A stretch of 64,000 nt of DNA, taken from Pedobacter montanisoli. Its GTDB lineage: Bacteria; Bacteroidota; Bacteroidia; Sphingobacteriales; Sphingobacteriaceae. The stretch is from the NCBI RefSeq assembly GCF_022809115.1, contig NZ_JALGBH010000001.1:496001-560000 (forward strand). The letters run 5' to 3'. The notes below the pieces were generated by a model. It was given only the letters and a program-made list of their open reading frames with translations. It searched no databases and was not told the DNA's origin. Positions within the stretch are counted from its first letter, which is position 1. Every line of letters starts with the position of its first letter. Shown piece by piece: positions 44,887 to 53,596 of the stretch. The position numbers and the translations under genes were made by a program.

Positions 44887-45423
44887 CTAAACCGCTCTGT
44901 AAATATCTTTCAGGTTTCTGCCCAGACCATCAAAATCTAAACCGTAACCGACCACAAAGGCTGGAGGAATTTCAAAAGCAATGTAGGTAAGTGGATCTAT
45001 TTTTTCTTTGAGCGCATCGGGCTTAAACAGCAGGGTACAGGTAGCAACAGAAGCCGGCTTATGTTCTTTAACTTTATTTACAAGATTATTTATGGTAAAT
45101 CCAGTATCTACAATATCTTCAACTAAAATAACATGCCTGTTTTGCAGGTTGGTTGGCAGGGCAAAAGACTGCCTAAGTGTTCCTGTACTCTCTTGTCCTT
45201 TATACGAAGAAACCTTAATGAATTCGATTTCGCAGGGAATATTAATTTCTTTAATTAGATCTGCCAGAAACAGGAAACCGCCATTCAAGACTCCTACAAA
45301 GACAGGTATCTTATTTTCATAATCTAAATTAAGCTGTACGGCTAGCAATCTAATTCGCTTTGCAATGGCATCTGCATCCAGAAAAAGTTCAAATGCTTTT
45401 TGGTGTATCTCTATTCTATCCAT
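44887..45423 (-). CDS. hpt: Hypoxanthine phosphoribosyltransferase
   Basis: This 178-residue type I phosphoribosyltransferase has VFVGVLNGGFLFLADL, the PRPP-binding motif VILVEDIVDTGFTI and the C-terminal VVGYGLDFDGLGRNL. It salvages hypoxanthine and guanine to IMP and GMP. The start overlaps the transglycosylase gene by 8 bases. Confidence 0.94.
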   Translation of the reverse strand: MDRIEIHQKAFELFLDADAIAKRIRLLAVQLNLDYENKIPVFVGVLNGGFLFLADLIKEINIPCEIEFIKVSSYKGQESTGTLRQSFALPTNLQNRHVILVEDIVDTGFTINNLVNKVKEHKPASVATCTLLFKPDALKEKIDPLTYIAFEIPPAFVVGYGLDFDGLGRNLKDIYRAV

Positions 45424-47572
45424 TTCCGTTCTCTTTCTGCCTTCTTCGTTCTTCTCTCCGTTCCTGTCGCATTTGTTTCTTTGTTTTAGGTGTATCTATA
45501 CGAACCGGCTGAGTTTTAACTGTTGAGGTATCTTTTTTTGATCCGCCAAACAATTTATCAAATAAACTTTTTGCCTGATCCTGCATGCCTTTTGGCGGCA
45601 TCAGGTCATCATCATCTCCACTTATAGCATTAGTATCAATAGCAACGGTATCAGGTGCCAGATATTTACGTAAACCTTCTCTCAGTCTCACATCATAAAA
45701 TCCGTAAGCAGAAGAATCTGGCATAGCTAATCCTCGTCTAGCCATGGTACCTCCAATAAACTTAAAGTAGGGAATAAGATAAGGTTTTAGGCTGCCATCG
45801 CTCATAAATTTAAATAAAGCCACTTTGGGTTTAGGAACAATATTGGCCAGAAATATACCTTCTCCCAAACTCAGCTCAGCAGGTGTTTTTCCAAAATAAT
45901 ATCTTGAAGCCTCTCCTATTCCATATACATTATTACCCATCTCTATGATGTTAAAATAAACTTCAAGCATGCGCTGTTTACTAACCAGTTTGTTATTTTC
46001 TATCAACCATACAATCAGAATTTCTTCTGCTTTACGGGCTAAGGTCTTTTTACGGCTCAAAAAAACATTCTTAACCAGTTGCATGGATATGGTACTCCCT
46101 CCTCTTTTAAATTTCTTTTCTTTAAAATTTACAGCAATAGAATTTCTGATTGACTGCTCAACAAAACCGTTATGTCTGAAAAACGAAGGATCTTCTGAGG
46201 TTAGTAAAGCATTTTTAAAATTAGGCGATATGGCATCTAATCTGGTAAAGTTAGGATTTGAAGGGCCTATCATAATGTCACGCATGGGTTTGCCATATTC
46301 ATAAGGCGTATAGATAAAATCATGATTGATCTTCTGTAGATCTGTTTTACCCCACTTTAAAATCTTGAAATTAGTGGGTGTTAAAGCTGAACTAAATCTT
46401 ACGCTGTCAGGCATCGAAGAATCAAGGTAAAAATCTAAGTTATATCTCAATCTACCTTGTACTTTCATCCCTTCCAGAGATTCGAAAAGTCCCTGAGGAA
46501 ATGCATCCAAAATCTGTTGAGCGTCCTGCTCCTCTGCATTGAGCTTCATCTCATAGATTTTATGAGGAGATAAAGTATATTTTAAATACGGATGTATTGT
46601 GGCATTTTGCAGGAATACGGTAGAAGAACTGTCCAGACATAGAAAGTTATCTCCCACAATCATATCTGCTTCAATCTTTGCATCAGGAACAATGATATCT
46701 CCATCAGATATACGCTTTTGGTTAATCAACAGGTTTTTAATGCTCCACGAACCAGATATTTTGTAATCGCCTCCACTAAATCCTGCTTGTTTCATCTCTG
46801 TTCTTACCGTATCGAAATTGATTTTAGTATGAAGTTTATTTTCAAGATAAGGCAGTTCTACTTTCTTGTCTTCAGCAAATAACATCACATTAAGTTTCCT
46901 GCTACCCGGATTCAATTTTCCATTTACATGCCAGGTTGCAGCTGTATCATTTACCAGTATTGTAGAACTGAGCTTTCCATCTTCAATTGTTGCACTTTTA
47001 GTCAAAAATTTTACGCCGGCTGTATCATTATCATTAAGCCTCATCATAAAATTATTGATCTTCATGTTATCAGGTATTTTATAGAGTACCTGATTAAGCA
47101 AATTACTGGCAATATCACTTAAAGCAAGTTTGTGAGTACTTACACTGTCTTTCTTTTTCCGTTTTAAAAAGAAGTCGATGTTTGTTAAAGTATCACGCAT
47201 TACAACAGTAAAATCTCCATTATTCAGATTTATCTCCGATAATTTGACTTTACCAAATATTAACGGAAAAATTTTAACCCCAACCGTAATATCCTGTATG
47301 TTAGCCAGTGTGTCTCTGTCTTTAGGCACCACGCTGATATTGGTCATGTGAACAGCACTCAGTCCACTAAATCCTGCTTTTCCAATCTTTAAATCAACAC
47401 CATAATCATGATCTGCCTTTTCTATAGCTTTAGCTATTGCCTTTTTGAGAAAAGCATCCCGTTTGTTGTAAGCTATTACACCTCCTGTACCCAATAAAAC
47501 CAGTATTATTGTTAAAACCCAGGTCGCGATCTTTATATATTTTTTAGGGATGTTGATTTTTGACAGTTGCAT
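45416..47572 (-). CDS. AsmA-like/GT51 peptidoglycan glycosyltransferase fusion
   Basis: This 718-residue protein has one N-terminal membrane anchor (about 16-34). A long AsmA-like beta-rich region to about 430 follows, with DITVGVKIFPLIFGKVKLSEINL. Then comes a GT51 domain at about 440-590: catalytic Glu near 460 (TSEDPSFFRHNG), RGGSTISMQL near 490, and the second Glu near 537 (RMLEVYFN). The C-terminus is charged (RQERREERRRQ) with no transpeptidase domain. GT51 polymerises lipid II in the periplasm. The AsmA-like part, usually linked to lipid transport or envelope homeostasis, is an unusual partner. I used ATG at 47572; a TTG at 47578 is in frame. Confidence 0.85.
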   Translation of the reverse strand: MQLSKINIPKKYIKIATWVLTIILVLLGTGGVIAYNKRDAFLKKAIAKAIEKADHDYGVDLKIGKAGFSGLSAVHMTNISVVPKDRDTLANIQDITVGVKIFPLIFGKVKLSEINLNNGDFTVVMRDTLTNIDFFLKRKKKDSVSTHKLALSDIASNLLNQVLYKIPDNMKINNFMMRLNDNDTAGVKFLTKSATIEDGKLSSTILVNDTAATWHVNGKLNPGSRKLNVMLFAEDKKVELPYLENKLHTKINFDTVRTEMKQAGFSGGDYKISGSWSIKNLLINQKRISDGDIIVPDAKIEADMIVGDNFLCLDSSSTVFLQNATIHPYLKYTLSPHKIYEMKLNAEEQDAQQILDAFPQGLFESLEGMKVQGRLRYNLDFYLDSSMPDSVRFSSALTPTNFKILKWGKTDLQKINHDFIYTPYEYGKPMRDIMIGPSNPNFTRLDAISPNFKNALLTSEDPSFFRHNGFVEQSIRNSIAVNFKEKKFKRGGSTISMQLVKNVFLSRKKTLARKAEEILIVWLIENNKLVSKQRMLEVYFNIIEMGNNVYGIGEASRYYFGKTPAELSLGEGIFLANIVPKPKVALFKFMSDGSLKPYLIPYFKFIGGTMARRGLAMPDSSAYGFYDVRLREGLRKYLAPDTVAIDTNAISGDDDDLMPPKGMQDQAKSLFDKLFGGSKKDTSTVKTQPVRIDTPKTKKQMRQERREERRRQKENGNG

Positions 47573-47679
47573 AAACAATTTAAGATTACTGCTTTAACAA
47601 ACGGTTGATATGAATGTTTATTTCGTGTTAAAAATACAACAAAATGCCCGATTGAAAATACTTTATGCGCATGTTTTAT

Positions 47680-47687
47680 TAATTTTG
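47680..47687 (+). promoter_or_regulatory. Candidate mrp -7 element abutting the start codon
   Basis: TAATTTTG matches TAnnTTTG exactly and ends three bases before ATG 47691. A TTG lies 25 bases upstream (47652-47654), slightly beyond the usual spacing. A leaderless transcript is possible. Confidence 0.4.
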
Positions 47688-47690
47688 GGC

Positions 47691-48755
47691 ATGATAATAA
47701 CCGAAGAGAACATTCTGGCAGCCTTACGCAATGTTGAAGACCCCGATTTAAAAAAAGATCTGGTTACACTTAACATGATCAAGGATGTTAAGATCAATGA
47801 TAAAAATATTGCTTTTACCTTAGAGCTTACCACACCTGCGTGTCCGTTAAAGGATATGCTAAAAAATGCCTGTGTTAATGCCATCAAGCACTTTGTTGCT
47901 GCTGATGCTATAATAGATATCAACATTACCTCACGCGTAAGTAAGCCTGTTGATACCAGTCAACTTAAAGCTATAAAGAACATTATTCTGGTCTCATCTG
48001 GTAAAGGGGGGGTAGGGAAATCTACTGTAGCCAGTAATCTGGCTATTACTTTGGCCAAAAATGGAGCAAAAGTAGGCTTGATAGATGCGGATATTTACGG
48101 ACCCTCTGTACCTACCATGTTTAATCTAGTAGGTGCAAAACCTTCGGCAAAAGAAACTGAAGATGGAAAAACCCTGATCGAGCCAATTGAACAATACGGC
48201 ATTAAACTACTCTCATTAGGATTTTTTGCAGACCCAGACCAACCGGTGCCATGGCGCGGTCCAATGGCTTCTAATGCTATAAAACAACTTTTTAATGATG
48301 CCGATTGGGGAGCATTAGATTATCTTTTAGTGGATCTCCCTCCGGGAACAGGAGATATACATATCACCATTTGTCAGACTTTCCCTATTGCCGGAGCAGT
48401 GATTGTTACTACTCCGCAGCAGGTTGCTTTAGCCGATACCCGCAAAGGATTAGCTATGTTTAAAATGCCGGGCATTGATATCCCTGTTTTAGGCGTAATT
48501 GAAAACATGGCTTATTTTATCCCAGAAGAATTACCCGAAAATAAATATTACATATTTGGCAAAGACGGAGGAAAAATGCTCGCCGAACAGTTTGACGTAC
48601 CATTTTTAGGTGAAATACCATTGGTACAAGGTATCAGCACCTCAGGTGATAATGGTCGTCCAATAAGCTTAGAAGATAATAACCCACAGTCTTTTGCCTT
48701 TAATGAAATTGCCGGAAAAGTAGCTCAGCAAATTTCTATTAATAACATTAAATAG
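47691..48755 (+). CDS. Mrp/ApbC-type Fe-S cluster carrier ATPase
   Basis: The start is placed at 47691 (MIITEENILAAL), because this matches the N-terminal MIP18/DUF59 domain and a promoter-like element overlaps the longer version. The DUF59-like domain occupies residues 1-80 (TPACPLKDML). The P-loop ATPase follows, with deviant Walker A GKGGVGKS at 104-111, DADIYGPSVPTMF and DLPPGTGDIHIT. Mrp proteins bind and pass on Fe-S clusters. It precedes a NifU-like gene, which supports that role. Length is 355 residues. Confidence 0.92.
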   Translation: MIITEENILAALRNVEDPDLKKDLVTLNMIKDVKINDKNIAFTLELTTPACPLKDMLKNACVNAIKHFVAADAIIDINITSRVSKPVDTSQLKAIKNIILVSSGKGGVGKSTVASNLAITLAKNGAKVGLIDADIYGPSVPTMFNLVGAKPSAKETEDGKTLIEPIEQYGIKLLSLGFFADPDQPVPWRGPMASNAIKQLFNDADWGALDYLLVDLPPGTGDIHITICQTFPIAGAVIVTTPQQVALADTRKGLAMFKMPGIDIPVLGVIENMAYFIPEELPENKYYIFGKDGGKMLAEQFDVPFLGEIPLVQGISTSGDNGRPISLEDNNPQSFAFNEIAGKVAQQISINNIK

Positions 48756-48805
48756 ACTTTCTTTTGCCATATTTTTATTATTTTTAAATTTTAAATAACG
48801 ACGAA

Positions 48806-49051
48806 ATGGATTTAAGAGCACAAGTTGAGCAAGCTTTAGAAACGATTAGACCTTACTTAATTGCTGATGGGGGGAATGTTGCCATTGAAGAAATTACTCC
48901 TGATAATATTGTAAAAGTTAAATTATTGGGTAATTGTGGTTCATGCAAAATGAGTTTTATGACTATGAAAGCAGGCATAGAACAGGCTATTATTAAAGAA
49001 GTACCCGAAATTAAAGGGGTAGTAGCTATCGATTTAGCCGAACAGGCTTAA
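48806..49051 (+). CDS. NifU C-terminal-domain protein (Fe-S scaffold)
   Basis: The 81-residue protein is a lone NifU-C/Nfu domain with GGNVAIEEI and the cluster-binding Cys44/Cys47 in GNCGSCKMS. It carries [4Fe-4S] clusters to target proteins. It follows the Mrp-type gene by 50 bases, giving a two-gene Fe-S maturation unit. Confidence 0.94.
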   Translation: MDLRAQVEQALETIRPYLIADGGNVAIEEITPDNIVKVKLLGNCGSCKMSFMTMKAGIEQAIIKEVPEIKGVVAIDLAEQA

Positions 49052-49090
49052 TTTTAACACATTTTAACCTTCATATTTTGCCAACCATAC

Positions 49091-49098
49091 TATTTTTG
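49091..49098 (+). promoter_or_regulatory. Candidate -7 element of the secreted protein gene at 49130
   Basis: TATTTTTG matches TAnnTTTG exactly, 31 bases before the start codon. The nearest TTG is too close for a standard -33 box. Confidence 0.4.
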
Positions 49099-49129
49099 TA
49101 ATGCTAATACTTAAAAAGTAGCAACTTAA

Positions 49130-49771
49130 ATGAGATATATATTAACCATATTGTTGTTCTGTGTTATTGGTAATGTTTTTGCCCAGGACCAGAAACAGCC
49201 TAATAAGTTAGTTCAGTTTTCTGGTATTGTTACCGATGCTGACAGCAATATGGTTGTTCCTTATGTTACCATTACCAATCTGAGTAAGAATAACCAAAAA
49301 TATGCGGCCAATTATCAGGGCTATTTCTCTTTTGTAGTGAATCCGGGTGACACTTTATTATTTTCGGCTGTAGGCTTTACCAGTAAAAAATTAGTCTTAC
49401 CTCAAATCATCGCTGATAATAAGTACACCACAATGGTGCAAATAAAATCAGAGGTAATTTCTCTGCAAACGGTGAGAGTATACCCATGGGCTACAACAGA
49501 GGAATTTACCCGTGACTTTTTATCTTTAAAAATAGCTGATGACGATATGGCTATTGCTAAGAAAAATCTATCTAAACAGAGCATCAATGGCATGTTATTA
49601 ACACTTCCACGTGATGCCCAGGAAATAAGCAATAGTAATTACCGTTACAATTTTGATCGAATGGTAAATGCCAATATGCGTCAGACTAATCCTTTACTTA
49701 ATCCCTTTGCCTGGGGCAAGCTTATGCAGGAAATCTTTAAAGGTGATAAGGCACGAAGTACAGATCAATAA
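49130..49771 (+). CDS. Secreted protein with carboxypeptidase-regulatory-like domain
   Basis: A signal peptide (cut likely after NVFAQ) is followed by a CarboxypepD_reg-like beta-sandwich (about 25-115). Its typical signs are FSGIVTDADSNMVVPYVTITN, YQGYFSFVVNPGDTLLFSAVGF and a following strand. The rest (115-213) is helical, with Asn-rich and Met-rich stretches. Such proteins occur widely in Bacteroidota as periplasmic or surface proteins without known enzyme activity. Function unknown. Confidence 0.82.
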   Translation: MRYILTILLFCVIGNVFAQDQKQPNKLVQFSGIVTDADSNMVVPYVTITNLSKNNQKYAANYQGYFSFVVNPGDTLLFSAVGFTSKKLVLPQIIADNKYTTMVQIKSEVISLQTVRVYPWATTEEFTRDFLSLKIADDDMAIAKKNLSKQSINGMLLTLPRDAQEISNSNYRYNFDRMVNANMRQTNPLLNPFAWGKLMQEIFKGDKARSTDQ

Positions 49772-49937
49772 ATCTTAAGTTTTTTCTTTATTTATCTATT
49801 TTTCTTAATCACAAGCAGTTAAGTCATGTAACAATATTGCTATGCAATAATTTTACATGCGTTTTGTTGCGGGCAAATGCGGCTTTAATGAGGTTTTATT
49901 TTATCTTTAATTAAAACTTAACCTAAACAACCCGCGT

Positions 49938-52037
49938 ATGAAAAGAATTTTACTCATCGCAGCTATCATTTTGCTGCAAATTCCTGCATTTAGCCAAAAT
50001 CCAAAACGAGAATTAAGAGCCGTTTGGCTAACTACACACTTGAGTTTAGACTGGCCAAGTATGACAGCGACACCGACAAGCCAGCAGGCTGCGCTGAAAA
50101 CAATCTTGGATAACCTGCAAGCTCTTAGAATTAATACCATCTATTTTCAGGTAAGGGGAGTTGGAGATGCTTTCTATCCAAGCACATTAGTTCCTTGGTC
50201 TAACCGTTTAACAGGTGCAAACAATTATGGTGTAAACCCTGGTTGGGATCCTTTGGCTTTTGCTATAGATGAGTGTCATAAAAGAGGAATGGAAATTCAT
50301 GCATGGCTAAATCCTTTCAGAGCGGCCACAGATGCAACCCTGATTTCAAAATACAGCTCTACACACAAAGCTGTAACAAATCCTGAATGGCTTTTAGATC
50401 AGACCGGTTCTTCACCACTTATCAAATATTTTAATCCCGGAATACAAGCTGTTAGAGATCACATCACAGACGTTATTGAAGAACTTGTTACTAATTATGA
50501 CATAGATGGAATACACTTCGATGATTATTTTTACAACTCTGGACTAGGAACTCAGGACCAAACCCAATACAATGCCGATAAACGCGGATTTGCCAATATT
50601 AATGACTGGAGAAGAGATAATATTACCTTATTGATTACTCAGATAGGAACAAAAATCAAGTCTATAAAACCCTGGGTAAAATTTGGGATTTCACCTTCAG
50701 GCATTTACAGAAACTTCACTGTACCAGGTTCAAGCCCCGCTATCACGACAACTGGATCAGAACATTATAACGTACAATTTATCGACACAAAAAAATGGAT
50801 GGAAGACGGATTAATTGATTACCTGACCCCTCAGGTGTACTGGGCATTCAGTCAAACATTAGCCAATGCCAAATTCAATTATGTAACTGATAACTGGAAC
50901 AGCATGAATTTTACCCGCCATCTTTTTATTGGATTGGCTACTTACAAAACCAAAGATGGAAGTGGTACTGCATATACTGAAGATGAAATTAAGAATCAAA
51001 TAGATTATTTAAAGAATAATGCGCCTAATGTTTTGGGAGTTGCTCATTTCAGAGCCGCCTTTGCGGTTACTTCTAATACAGTCACTAAAAACACCATGGA
51101 ATATATACGGGATAATCAATACAGTTCGCCAGCCTTAATTCCAGTAATGACCTGGATTGACAATACAGCACCTGCCGAACCAACCGCTCTAACATCTGTC
51201 TTAGAAAGTGGCAAAACAAAGTTAAGTTGGACAGCACCTGCCAGTACTATTGATAAAATGCAGGAAGTGGTAAGATATGCCATTTATCGTTCTACCAGTT
51301 CAATTATTGATTTTAACAATTCTGCTAATTTAATTGCTATTATTCCAAGCACAGAAACATCTTATACAGATACTAAAGTAACACCAGGAGCAGGAACTTC
51401 ATATTACTATGCTGTACGTTCTTTGGATAGATTAAGTAATGAAAGTCTATCGAGTAACACTGTAGCCGATCCTGCTACATTACCTGTTAAACTCATAGAT
51501 TTTACAGCAAAAGCTAATGGTAACCGTATAAAGATTGAATGGACAACTACCAATGAAGCTAACAGCGATTATTTTTTGATTGAGAAGGCCGGTCCTGAAG
51601 GTGCATTCAGTCTTGTTGACAAAAAACCATCTTCTGCTCTTAATTATTCAGAAGTTAAACACTATTTTACTTGGGATAATGCTCCTCTCAGCGGAATCAA
51701 TTATTACAGGTTGACACAATTTGACAAAAACGGAATTTCGTCAAAGCCAGAAATTACAAGTGCTCATTTCAACGAACTGATTGTAATTAGTGCAAAAGCT
51801 TTTCCAAACCCGACTAATAACCACATCAATTTTAGTTTAGCTAATTTTAACGGAAAATCTGTAAAAACCAAGTTAATCAATCTTTATGGTCAGACCATAC
51901 ATGAAGAAGAATTCAGTACTGTTTCAGGTAGCAGCGATTATCGTTTAGGCCTTAAAGACAAGCTACCAAGAGGGCAATATATATTAAGTATATCCGATAT
52001 TGGTTTCCAACAGAAAATTAAAATAATTGTTCTTTAA
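49938..52037 (+). CDS. Secreted GHL10 (DUF187) glycoside hydrolase with T9SS sorting tail
   Basis: This 699-residue protein has a signal peptide (ends AFSQ), then a GHL10/YngK-type TIM barrel (about 23-390) starting ELRAVWLTT, with YFQVRGVGDAFYPS, HAWLNPFR and the likely catalytic segment DIDGIHFDDYFY. Next are fibronectin-III-like regions (about 405-500 and 520-610). The C-terminus is a type IX secretion sorting domain (AFPNPTNNHINFSL, and RGQYILSI). It should be exported by T9SS and act on a surface or environmental polysaccharide. The substrate is unknown. Confidence 0.9.
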   Translation: MKRILLIAAIILLQIPAFSQNPKRELRAVWLTTHLSLDWPSMTATPTSQQAALKTILDNLQALRINTIYFQVRGVGDAFYPSTLVPWSNRLTGANNYGVNPGWDPLAFAIDECHKRGMEIHAWLNPFRAATDATLISKYSSTHKAVTNPEWLLDQTGSSPLIKYFNPGIQAVRDHITDVIEELVTNYDIDGIHFDDYFYNSGLGTQDQTQYNADKRGFANINDWRRDNITLLITQIGTKIKSIKPWVKFGISPSGIYRNFTVPGSSPAITTTGSEHYNVQFIDTKKWMEDGLIDYLTPQVYWAFSQTLANAKFNYVTDNWNSMNFTRHLFIGLATYKTKDGSGTAYTEDEIKNQIDYLKNNAPNVLGVAHFRAAFAVTSNTVTKNTMEYIRDNQYSSPALIPVMTWIDNTAPAEPTALTSVLESGKTKLSWTAPASTIDKMQEVVRYAIYRSTSSIIDFNNSANLIAIIPSTETSYTDTKVTPGAGTSYYYAVRSLDRLSNESLSSNTVADPATLPVKLIDFTAKANGNRIKIEWTTTNEANSDYFLIEKAGPEGAFSLVDKKPSSALNYSEVKHYFTWDNAPLSGINYYRLTQFDKNGISSKPEITSAHFNELIVISAKAFPNPTNNHINFSLANFNGKSVKTKLINLYGQTIHEEEFSTVSGSSDYRLGLKDKLPRGQYILSISDIGFQQKIKIIVL

Positions 52038-52043
52038 TCAAAG

Positions 52044-52070
52044 GGCCGGAGTTAATTCCGGCCTTTTTCT
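52044..52070 (+). terminator. Rho-independent terminator after the GHL10 gene
   Basis: GGCCGGA at 52044-52050 pairs with TCCGGCC at 52057-52063 over a six-base loop, followed by a T-rich run. Confidence 0.85.
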
Positions 52071-52202
52071 TTTTAGCAGATTTATTTCCTGCTTACCTAT
52101 CTAAAAACAAGATATCTTTAGTTTTTAAAAAAATATTACAGCTCCCATGCAACAAAAGTTGAGCAAGCCCGACTATCCTATAGTTTAACTTAACAGATAG
52201 GT

Positions 52203-52229
52203 TTGTACAGAACAAGAACAGTATCTTTA
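52203..52229 (+). promoter_or_regulatory. Candidate promoter of the ECF sigma operon
   Basis: TTG at 52203-52205 and TATCTTTA at 52222-52229 (last base off consensus) are 16 bases apart, 30 bases before the sigma factor start. Confidence 0.4.
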
Positions 52230-52258
52230 CTAAACCAAAGAACAAATAAAATATAACG

Positions 52259-52822
52259 TTGCATCTAAGTCTATCATTAAATGAGAGCGAACTGATACGT
52301 CAGTGTTTAGCCGGAGAAGAAAAAGGCTATACATTGCTGTACCAGAAATATGCCAAGCGCATTTACAACTCAATATACCGCGTTGTAAACAATGCAGCTG
52401 ATGCAGAAGATATTTTACAAGATGCTTTTTGTACTGCTTTTGGGCAATTAGATAAATTAAAAAACAGAGATAATTTTGAAGGATGGCTAAAAAGAATTGC
52501 CATTAATCAATCTATATCAGTTTTAAGAAAAAACAAAATGGTTTTTGCTGAAGACGACCTTTTTGAGAAGATAGCGGATGAAGAATTTGATATGACTGAA
52601 GAAATGCTGTTTCAATGCCGTGTAGAAGATATTAAACAAGCTATACAGACTTTGCCAGACGGGTACAGAACCATTATATCTCTGCATTTATTTGAAGATG
52701 TTTCACAGGAAGATATTGCAAAGATGCTTGAAATAAGCCATAATACGGTACGTAGTCAATACCACAGGGCGAAGAAAAAGATATTTATGTTACTTAAAGA
52801 TAAAGCTTATTATGGAACATGA
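52259..52822 (+). CDS. ECF-type RNA polymerase sigma factor
   Basis: This 187-residue protein has region 2 at about 20-90 (YTLLYQKYAKRIYNSIYRVV, ADAEDILQDAF) and region 4 at about 125-180 (LPDGYRTIISLHLFEDVSQEDIAKMLEISHNTVRSQYHRAKK). The start is TTG at 52259. A stop 12 bases upstream in frame leaves no ATG alternative before the first conserved residues. It overlaps the next gene by 11 bases, a usual sigma/anti-sigma arrangement. Confidence 0.93.
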   Translation: MHLSLSLNESELIRQCLAGEEKGYTLLYQKYAKRIYNSIYRVVNNAADAEDILQDAFCTAFGQLDKLKNRDNFEGWLKRIAINQSISVLRKNKMVFAEDDLFEKIADEEFDMTEEMLFQCRVEDIKQAIQTLPDGYRTIISLHLFEDVSQEDIAKMLEISHNTVRSQYHRAKKKIFMLLKDKAYYGT

Positions 52823-53576
52823 TTTTTTAAAAAAATATATTCAACAAAACAGGGATGCTTTTGATGATCAAGAATTGCCTTCTCAGGCGTTCAGTCAGAT
52901 CATGGGTAAGGTAAAGAAAGAAACCGTTCAGTCAAAGCGTGCTTTTTTAAGACCTTGGTTAGCCATAGCCTGTTCACTTTTCATTGTTATAGGAGCTTTC
53001 TTATTTATGAATAAACAGGAAAAACCTGAGCAAGCTCTAACAATAGCAGGTATAAAACCAACCGCAAGCCTTGTAGATGAAAATCATGACAATCTTAAAG
53101 GAGCAGAGGAGAACGGCTATGTTGCTAAAACTGTAAAGACCTTGGCTAAACACTCCATAGCTAATCATAAAACATATGATAAGACCGAAATACAACAAAT
53201 CTACCACGAGCTCAACGATAGCACATCTGTGGCAACCCGGTTAAGTGCATTGTTAAAAGCAAATACCTTACATACGATCAGTAAAGAATTAAAGGTTGCG
53301 CTTTGCAGAACTTTTAACCATGATGAAAACGATAACGTAAGACTTGCTGCTTTAAATATATTATCGAAAATTAAAGATGACAGCTATATCAATGAAAATC
53401 TTAAGCAAAGTCTTACTCTGCAAACAGATCCTTTTATACAGATTGAACTGGTAAAGATCATGGGCGACAGTAAAGAAAAGGAAACCGATCAAAAGCTAAT
53501 GGAAATGGCCAGCAACCCGGCAACAATAGAGGTTGTAAAAGAACAAGTGTATTATGCTTTATTAACCAAACAATAA
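52812..53576 (+). CDS. Probable anti-sigma factor with C-terminal HEAT-like repeats
   Basis: The 254-residue protein has a charged N-terminal part of about 54 residues, one membrane helix (about 55-71) and a periplasmic part. Residues 130-254 form short paired helices like HEAT repeats (VRLAALNILSKIKDDSYI, FIQIELVKIMGDSKEKET). The N-terminal segment overlaps the position of an anti-sigma domain, and the gene overlaps the sigma gene. It probably holds the sigma factor at the membrane and senses an envelope signal. That function is inferred from context. Confidence 0.75.
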   Translation: MEHDFLKKYIQQNRDAFDDQELPSQAFSQIMGKVKKETVQSKRAFLRPWLAIACSLFIVIGAFLFMNKQEKPEQALTIAGIKPTASLVDENHDNLKGAEENGYVAKTVKTLAKHSIANHKTYDKTEIQQIYHELNDSTSVATRLSALLKANTLHTISKELKVALCRTFNHDENDNVRLAALNILSKIKDDSYINENLKQSLTLQTDPFIQIELVKIMGDSKEKETDQKLMEMASNPATIEVVKEQVYYALLTKQ

Positions 53577-53596
53577 CTCTTTATAAATAACACATT

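Noticed and set aside
47610..47690. 27-codon N-terminal extension of the Mrp protein
   Set aside because: Mrp homologues start near the MIITEEN stretch, and an exact -7 promoter box lies within the extension.
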